A stretch of 10,457 nucleotides of DNA. It comes from Bacteroidales bacterium (lineage in GTDB: Bacteria; Bacteroidota; Bacteroidia; Bacteroidales; UBA932). How positions within the stretch are numbered: the first letter of the stretch is position 1; each line of letters opens with the position of its first letter. Position numbers and translations under genes: made by a program. This document shows, piece by piece, positions 6,355-10,457 of the stretch. Under the pieces are notes generated by a model. It did no database searches, was not told the DNA's origin, and saw only the letters and a list, made by a program, of their open reading frames with translations. Where the stretch lies: contig JAEDEB010000068.1 in NCBI GenBank assembly GCA_016293535.1, positions 1 to 10,457 of the forward strand, in the 5' to 3' direction.

Positions 6355-7464
6355 TCAGAGCTGCTGTGCCAGCATTTTCCTTATCTCCTCAGCATTGCCC
6401 ACCTTCACTTCCATCATTGCCCCATCCTTGATGAAGAAGGCATAAGGAAGACTCGTGACATTGTAGAGTGAGAGCAGAGGTGATGCCTCCTGGCGTATGT
6501 CGCAGACATTTATCCACGGCAGTTTCTGTCCCCTGACAACCGAGGCCCAGGCTGTCTTGTCAGCCTCGAGGGCCACACTGTAAATCTCCAGACCCTTCTT
6601 GTGGAACTCCTCGTATATTGGCAGGAGCTGGTCGACGTTGAACATCTTCATCTGCGGGGTCATGGCCCAGAAATAGAGCATCACAAGCTTACCCTCCACC
6701 CCACTGAGCTTCACCTCCTTGCCGCGAAGGTCCGGCAGACTGATTTCCGGGAATGCCACCTGCTCGGCGTTGCGTATCCTGTAGTTGAGGTTCATGAGGT
6801 TTCCTCTTTCCCTGGCGGTCTTGCGCAGGGACTTCACATAACGTGAGTCAGGATAGACGGTCTCGAGCGAGTCGCAGACATTGGTGTAGTAGATCGCATC
6901 AGTGTCGCGGCTGAAAAGCGGAAGCCCTGAAGCCAGGGTCTGGTAGAGCACCGGCACATTGGCAAGGGAATACGGATTCTCCGCCATAAACTTCAAGCGA
7001 CCGCGGTAATAGTCCACATATGTCCTGTTCAGTCCGGCATTGTCGCCCTCGAGGGCAAGACTGTCCATCTTTGCAAGGAATGCATTGTAGTCGTTCTCCA
7101 CGCTGGCATATAATTCGGCCTCTCTGCTGCCTTCCACGCTGAAATGTCCGAGAGTGTCGGACTCGACCCTGAGCCTTGCTCCGTTTTCGAGCAGCAGGGC
7201 AGCCACGCGGACTCCGTTGCGGTACAGATAGACGAACTCAGGGCAGCCTTTCTGCACGTCCATGCTTACGGAATAATGACCCTTCGAATCCGTTCTGAGC
7301 GTATCAATGTTCTCGAGAGCGTTGACATTGAGCAGGGCCACCACCACTTCGCTATCCCCGGCTCCTTCTATCACGCCGCTGATGCGTCCTTTGCCCGAGC
7401 AGGATGCAAGAACGAGCGCGGACGCCGCAAGCAGTGCGGCTGACACTAAGCTACAGTTTCTCAT
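6355..7464 (-). CDS. Thioredoxin-fold lipoprotein lacking the CXXC active site
   Basis: Predicted periplasm-facing lipoprotein of 369 residues. It has a signal peptide with lipobox LASC, the acylated cysteine being residue 22. An N-terminal beta-rich domain (about 25-115) resembles the DUF4369-type domain that precedes thioredoxin folds in many Bacteroidota lipoproteins. A helical linker follows (about 115-235), then an AhpC/TlpA-like thioredoxin domain (about 238-369) with FPEISLPDLRG and the cis-proline region SLPYAFFI (338-345). Where TlpA-type proteins have FWASWCxPC, this one has FWAMTPQMK (265-273), so both catalytic cysteines are missing and thiol-disulfide exchange is not expected. 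I chose the ATG at 7464 because it gives a compact signal peptide; a GTG at 7473 would add three residues. It overlaps the HIT gene by 14 bases and is last in the greA operon. Function unknown. Confidence 0.87.
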   Translation of the reverse strand: MRNCSLVSAALLAASALVLASCSGKGRISGVIEGAGDSEVVVALLNVNALENIDTLRTDSKGHYSVSMDVQKGCPEFVYLYRNGVRVAALLLENGARLRVESDTLGHFSVEGSREAELYASVENDYNAFLAKMDSLALEGDNAGLNRTYVDYYRGRLKFMAENPYSLANVPVLYQTLASGLPLFSRDTDAIYYTNVCDSLETVYPDSRYVKSLRKTARERGNLMNLNYRIRNAEQVAFPEISLPDLRGKEVKLSGVEGKLVMLYFWAMTPQMKMFNVDQLLPIYEEFHKKGLEIYSVALEADKTAWASVVRGQKLPWINVCDIRQEASPLLSLYNVTSLPYAFFIKDGAMMEVKVGNAEEIRKMLAQQL

Positions 7465-7855
7465 ATTCGGCACGTATTGCGGAAGCTATCCCTTCGAATT
7501 CTTCCGGGGTAAGCTCAAGTTTCTTCTTTCGAAAATCCATATCCGACTCCGAATTCAGCGGAACAAGGTGGATATGGGTATGGGGTACTTCCATTCCGAG
7601 GACGGCCACGCCCACCCGCTGACACGGTATCGCGAGTTTGAGGGCGGCAGCGACCTTGCGGGCAAAAGCCCAGAGACCTTCATAAGTCTTCTCATCCAAA
7701 TGGAAGATATAGTCATCCTCAACGTTCCTCGGTATAACGAGCACATGTCCTTTCGCGAGCGGAGCTATGTCGAGGAAAGCATAGTAGTCCGCATCCTCCG
7801 CCACCTTGTAGGAAGGGATTTCGCCCTTGGCTATCCTTGTGAAAATTGTTGCCAT
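7451..7855 (-). CDS. HIT-family nucleotide-binding hydrolase
   Basis: Cytoplasmic histidine-triad protein of 134 residues, matching the usual Hint/HIT size. The nucleotide-binding motif is HTHIHLVP (92-99), its three histidines being His92, His94 and His96; the last usually carries the catalytic intermediate. The N-terminal stretch TIFTRIAKGEIPSYKV and the strand AFLDIAPLAKGHVLVIPR (26-43) are standard for the Hint branch, which hydrolyses purine nucleoside phosphoramidates or dinucleoside polyphosphates; the native substrate cannot be fixed from sequence. The ATG overlaps the greA stop by one base (TGATG), and greA-HIT is a pairing I recall from many Bacteroidota, so coupled expression is likely. 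Confidence 0.95.
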   Translation of the reverse strand: MATIFTRIAKGEIPSYKVAEDADYYAFLDIAPLAKGHVLVIPRNVEDDYIFHLDEKTYEGLWAFARKVAAALKLAIPCQRVGVAVLGMEVPHTHIHLVPLNSESDMDFRKKKLELTPEEFEGIASAIRAEYEKL

Positions 7856-8325
7856 CAGAGTGTGATATCAAGAATCTCGTATTTCATTATCTGTCCGGAA
7901 GGCAGTTTCGCCTCGACAACATCCCCCTTGGAATGTCCGAGCAGTGCCCGTCCAATCGGGGTTGTGGCAGCAAGCCTTCCCTTCGAGAAGTCGGCTTCGC
8001 TTTCCCCTACAAGGGTGAAGACCATCTCTTTTCCGAGAGCAAGATTCTTCACCGTCACCTTGTTGAGCATCTGGACCTTTTCCGTGCCTATCTGTGATTC
8101 ATCGATCACACGGGCATTTGCGACCTGGTCCTTGAGGTTCGCTATCTTGAGTTCAAGGAGACCCTGGGCCTCCCTTGCGGATTCGTACTCAGCGTTTTCA
8201 GAGAGATCTCCCTTCTCACGTGCCTCCGCAATCGCAGCGGAGATGACAGGGCGCTGGGCAAGAGCGTCTGCAAGTTCTTTCTTCAACTTGTCGTACCCTT
8301 CCTGGGTAAGGTAATGGATTGCCAT
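7855..8325 (-). CDS. greA: Transcription elongation factor GreA
   Basis: Factor that enters the RNA polymerase secondary channel and stimulates cleavage of backtracked RNA. Its 156 residues show both expected parts: an N-terminal coiled coil (about 8-75), with the tip AREKGDLSENAEYESARE (35-52) carrying the acidic pair Asp40 and Glu43 equivalent to Asp41 and Glu44 of E. coli GreA, and a C-terminal FKBP-like domain (about 80-156) with TPIGRALLGHSKGDVVEAKLP. Length is normal. It is the first gene of a minus-strand operon with the HIT gene and a lipoprotein. A promoter match lies at 8403-8433 and a terminator-like hairpin sits between it and the start codon, so leader attenuation is possible. 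Confidence 0.98.
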   Translation of the reverse strand: MAIHYLTQEGYDKLKKELADALAQRPVISAAIAEAREKGDLSENAEYESAREAQGLLELKIANLKDQVANARVIDESQIGTEKVQMLNKVTVKNLALGKEMVFTLVGESEADFSKGRLAATTPIGRALLGHSKGDVVEAKLPSGQIMKYEILDITL

Positions 8326-8351
8326 GATGAAAATTTTAGTTTGTCAGTAAT

Positions 8352-8385
8352 AAAAAGGAGTCCTGCCCCACGGGCAGAACCCTTT
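8352..8385 (-). terminator. Terminator-like hairpin in the greA leader
   Basis: On the minus strand a 9-pair stem (8380-8372 with 8368-8360, one G-U pair, loop GUG 8371-8369) is extended by AAAGG/CCUUU across a one-base bulge at 8359 and runs into five U (8356-8352). This is the shape of an intrinsic terminator. It lies downstream of the greA promoter and 27 bases before the greA ATG, so it could act as an attenuator; alternatively it helps stop read-through from the transporter gene. On the plus strand the stem has one mismatch and a weaker U tract. Confidence 0.65.
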
Positions 8386-8402
8386 AATTTCCGTTGTCCT
8401 TG

Positions 8403-8433
8403 CAAATATACTCAAATATTTCACAAAAACAAA
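8403..8433 (-). promoter_or_regulatory. Bacteroidota-type promoter of the greA operon
   Basis: On the minus strand TTTG at 8433-8430 is followed after 19 bases by TATATTTG at 8410-8403, matching TTTG / TAnnTTTG. Transcription should start near 8396, leaving about 70 bases of leader before greA. The -33 element lies within the U-rich tail of the candidate terminator of the preceding transporter gene. Confidence 0.72.
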
Positions 8434-8469
8434 ACAGTCCGCCGGCAGAAGCGCCTGAGGCTCGGCGAC
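8423..8469 (-). terminator. Possible terminator of the eda-transporter operon
   Basis: Read on the minus strand, 8469-8463 can pair with 8444-8441 and 8439-8437 (seven pairs around a bulge at 8440), enclosing an 18-base loop with a small inner GCC/GGC stem. It is followed by a U-rich tail interrupted by G (8436-8423). It begins 15 bases after the transporter stop codon. The stem is imperfect and the tail is not pure U, so support is moderate. Confidence 0.4.
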
Positions 8470-8484
8470 GGCAATAGGCTTATG

Positions 8485-9933
8485 CTACTGGTGTATAGGC
8501 TTGTACTTCGGTACAAGAGTCTTCATCAGACTCCATGCGATGAGATAGGCAATGCCGCAGAAGCAGAAGACGATGAAGTAGCCGGCCGGCTTGCCCTCGA
8601 AACCGAGGAAATGGAATGCCTCACCTGCCTTCTCCGCATAGGTGAAGAGGTTTCCTGCTGCCTTCTGTATGATCATGGAGCCCACACCTCCTGCCATCGC
8701 CCCTATGCCCGTGATGGTTGCGATGGTACTCTTTGGGAACATGTCGCCAATTGTGCTGAATAGGTTTGCTGACCATGCCTGATGTCCTGCAGCGGCGATA
8801 CCGATGAGAACGGCCGGCCACCAAGGCGAGTTGAAATATACTCCCAGAGGCTGCGCGAAGAGAGCCGCGATAGGGAAGAAGGCGAAAATCAGCATCGCGA
8901 GCATACGTCCTGAATACGGGTGCATGCCCTTCTTCTCCACAAAGAGCTTTGGCAGATAACCGCCGAATATGGACAGCACAGTCACTATGGCGTAAAGGGT
9001 GAATATCAGAGCCTGACCCTTGAAAGAAGTCGCAGGGGCATTGAACTGGTTCGAGAAATAGGACGGAGCCCAGAACAGGAAGAACCACCACACGCCGTCG
9101 GTGAAGAACTTTCCGACTATGAAGGACCAGGTCTGCCTGTATGCGAAGCATTTTGCGAAAGGAATGGTCGCCTCAGCGGCGATAGCCTCCTTCTCGGCAA
9201 CTTCGGCTGCATCATCCTGGTGCATATATTCGAGTTCGGCCTCATTGACATGCCTGCTCTTCTCCGGCTTGTCATACATGAAAGCCCAGAAGAACATCCA
9301 CACGAATCCGAGGGCTCCGATTATGATGAAAGCCCATTCCCAGCCCAGGGCAGAAGCCAGAGGCGGTATGCAGAGCGGAGCAGCCAAGGCGCCTACGGAA
9401 GCGCCGGCATTGAATATCGAAGTCGCGAAGGCACGGTCCTTCTTTGGGAAATACTCCGCCGTGACCTTGATTGCTGCCGGGAAGTTGCCGGCCTCACCGA
9501 GGGCAAGTATTCCGCGACAGAGGAGGAACAGATAGACCGAAGTCGTGGAAATGGCGAGAGCAACATTCGAAGCGACCTTCAGGCCACTGAGTGCAACCAC
9601 GTCCTGACCGGTAATGAGACTGGTAGCCCATCCGCAGCCCGCATGAAGGCAGGCGCCGGCTGACCATACGCCAATGGCGATGAGATAGCCCTTCTTCGTG
9701 CCCATCCAGTCCACGAACTTGCCGGCGAACAGGCAGGCGATGGCGTAGAAAATGGAGAAGAACGAGGTTATCGTGCCGTAATGTGAATCCTCCCAGTGGA
9801 ATTCGGGTTTGATGAATTCCTCGTAGGTAAGGGAAAGAACCTGGCGGTCGAGGTAGTTGACCGTGGTCGCCACGAAAAGCAGCGAGCAGAGCCACCAGCG
9901 CCAGTTGGTCATCAGTTTTTTCTGTGTTGACAT
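8485..9933 (-). CDS. exuT: MFS sugar-acid transporter, ExuT-like (hexuronate:H+ symporter family)
   Basis: Inner-membrane permease of 482 residues with about 12 hydrophobic segments, of the anion:cation symporter branch of the major facilitator superfamily. The N-terminus RWWLCSLLFVATTVNYLDRQ (11-30) is typical of that branch. The loop GKFVDWMGTKKG (71-82) is the MFS motif A region. GEAGNFPAAIKVTAEYF (146-162) with KKDRAFATSIFNAGASVGA closely follows ExuT-type hexuronate carriers. A charged central loop (about 221-265) separates the two halves. It starts 60 bases downstream of eda, whose product completes hexuronate breakdown via KDG and KDPG, supporting glucuronate or galacturonate as substrate; that assignment is from family and context. 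An internal ATG at codon 8 is an alternative start. A candidate terminator follows it. Confidence 0.88.
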   Translation of the reverse strand: MSTQKKLMTNWRWWLCSLLFVATTVNYLDRQVLSLTYEEFIKPEFHWEDSHYGTITSFFSIFYAIACLFAGKFVDWMGTKKGYLIAIGVWSAGACLHAGCGWATSLITGQDVVALSGLKVASNVALAISTTSVYLFLLCRGILALGEAGNFPAAIKVTAEYFPKKDRAFATSIFNAGASVGALAAPLCIPPLASALGWEWAFIIIGALGFVWMFFWAFMYDKPEKSRHVNEAELEYMHQDDAAEVAEKEAIAAEATIPFAKCFAYRQTWSFIVGKFFTDGVWWFFLFWAPSYFSNQFNAPATSFKGQALIFTLYAIVTVLSIFGGYLPKLFVEKKGMHPYSGRMLAMLIFAFFPIAALFAQPLGVYFNSPWWPAVLIGIAAAGHQAWSANLFSTIGDMFPKSTIATITGIGAMAGGVGSMIIQKAAGNLFTYAEKAGEAFHFLGFEGKPAGYFIVFCFCGIAYLIAWSLMKTLVPKYKPIHQ

Positions 9934-9993
9934 CTTTATGGGGTTTCTATTGTTGTCCGAAATATTTGCTTCCTGTCATTGGTGAGGGCCGTT

Positions 9994-10457
9994 TCAGCGG
10001 ACGCGCCTGATGATATCGAGCGCATCCCTGCAGAGCTCCGTTATACGGGTCCATTCGCCCGCGGCAACTACGTCCTTTGGGAAAAGGTTCGAGCCCATTC
10101 CGACACAGGTCACCCCGGCCTTGAACCAGGCAGATAGATTCTCCTCTTCCGGTTTGACACCTCCTGTCACCATAATCTGGCTCCAAGGCATAGGCGCGCG
10201 CAGACCCTTGACGAACTTAGGTCCGAGCACATCACCCGGGAACACCTTGCATATGTCGCAGCCCAGTTCCTGAGCTGCGCCTACTTCGCTGACAGTTCCG
10301 CAGCCCGGGCAGTAAGGAATGAACCTGCGGTTGCAGACCGGAGCTATTGCCGGATTGAAGAGAGGTCCGACGACAAAGTTGGCTCCTAACTGGATGTAGA
10401 GTGCTGCAGTGGCTGGATCCACCACGCTTCCCACTCCCACTATCATTCCCGGAAGCT
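9994..10457 (-). CDS. eda: KDPG/KHG aldolase (partial, N-terminus outside window)
   Basis: Class I aldolase that splits 2-keto-3-deoxy-6-phosphogluconate into pyruvate and glyceraldehyde-3-phosphate, the last step of hexuronate and Entner-Doudoroff catabolism. The frame stays open to the right edge, so the ATG at 10446 is internal: the residues before it (LPG) and the family strand GMIVGVGSVVDPATAALY show that about 65-70 N-terminal residues, including the usual catalytic Glu, lie beyond 10457. Visible landmarks are GANFVVGPLFNP, PYCPGCGTVSEV, the Schiff-base lysine in CDICKVFPGD (AAG at 10248-10246) and the phosphate-binding MVTGGVKP and GMGSNLFP stretches. The C-terminus ends normally at RRVR. 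It precedes the ExuT-like gene by 60 bases on the same strand, a transport-plus-catabolism pair. Confidence 0.96.
   Translation of the reverse strand, partial: LPGMIVGVGSVVDPATAALYIQLGANFVVGPLFNPAIAPVCNRRFIPYCPGCGTVSEVGAAQELGCDICKVFPGDVLGPKFVKGLRAPMPWSQIMVTGGVKPEEENLSAWFKAGVTCVGMGSNLFPKDVVAAGEWTRITELCRDALDIIRRVR

Noticed and set aside
6340..6362. Small inverted repeat TCTGA-GCCG-TCAGA spanning the convergent tsaB and lipoprotein stop codons, as a bidirectional terminator
   Set aside because: The stem is only five pairs and there is no U tract on either strand; it is probably chance.
7307..8314. 335-codon plus-strand frame over the HIT and greA genes
   Set aside because: It is antisense to two genes with complete family signatures; Ser/Arg-rich product without domains.
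1..10457. Search for mobile elements, CRISPR repeats, defence genes, tRNA or rRNA
   Set aside because: None was seen: no transposase or recombinase motifs, no regularly spaced repeats, and nearly all sequence is accounted for by core genes.

Overview
The window looks like ordinary chromosomal core sequence from a member of the Bacteroidota, most likely order Bacteroidales. Three things support this. The gene order ileS - DksA-like - lspA and the pair greA - HIT are typical of that phylum. The promoters match the Bacteroidota type (TTTG, 19-20 bases, TAnnTTTG) rather than the E. coli type. The IleRS, DksA-like, LspA and Eda sequences carry lineage-typical variants. G+C is by eye slightly above 50 percent. 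Genus cannot be assigned. No mobile element, CRISPR array, tRNA, rRNA or prophage gene was seen, and every gene looks native.

Layout. Positions 1-4951 (minus strand) hold a tightly packed operon read from right to left: ileS, a DksA/TraR-like RNA polymerase factor, lspA, and a low-molecular-weight protein tyrosine phosphatase cut by the left edge. Gaps are 7 bases, then overlaps of 1 and 3 bases, so translation is probably coupled. A strong promoter match at 5092-5123 drives it, leaving a leader of about 135 bases. Divergent from it on the plus strand are cvpA (5149-5637) and tsaB (5661-6350). Convergent with tsaB, only 4 bases away, is a minus-strand group: greA (8325-7855), a HIT-family hydrolase (7855-7451) and a thioredoxin-fold lipoprotein (7464-6355). 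It starts from a promoter at 8403-8433 and has a terminator-like hairpin inside the greA leader. Positions 8485-10457 (minus) hold hexuronate catabolism: the 3' part of eda (KDPG aldolase, cut by the right edge) and an ExuT-like MFS transporter.

Functionally this is translation quality and charging (IleRS, TsaB for tRNA t6A), RNA polymerase secondary-channel control (DksA-like and GreA), envelope and lipoprotein maturation (LspA, a lipoprotein, CvpA), and uptake plus cleavage of sugar acids, as expected in a plant-polysaccharide fermenter of gut or rumen type.

No undescribed multi-gene system was found. The points most worth checking are: an IleRS2 with the swapped GXHH signature (predicted mupirocin resistance); a hairpin-plus-U-tract attenuator or small-RNA candidate in the greA leader; a DksA-like protein lacking three of four zinc ligands at exactly conserved spacing; a thioredoxin-fold lipoprotein without its CXXC; and a 34-codon ORF in the ileS leader.
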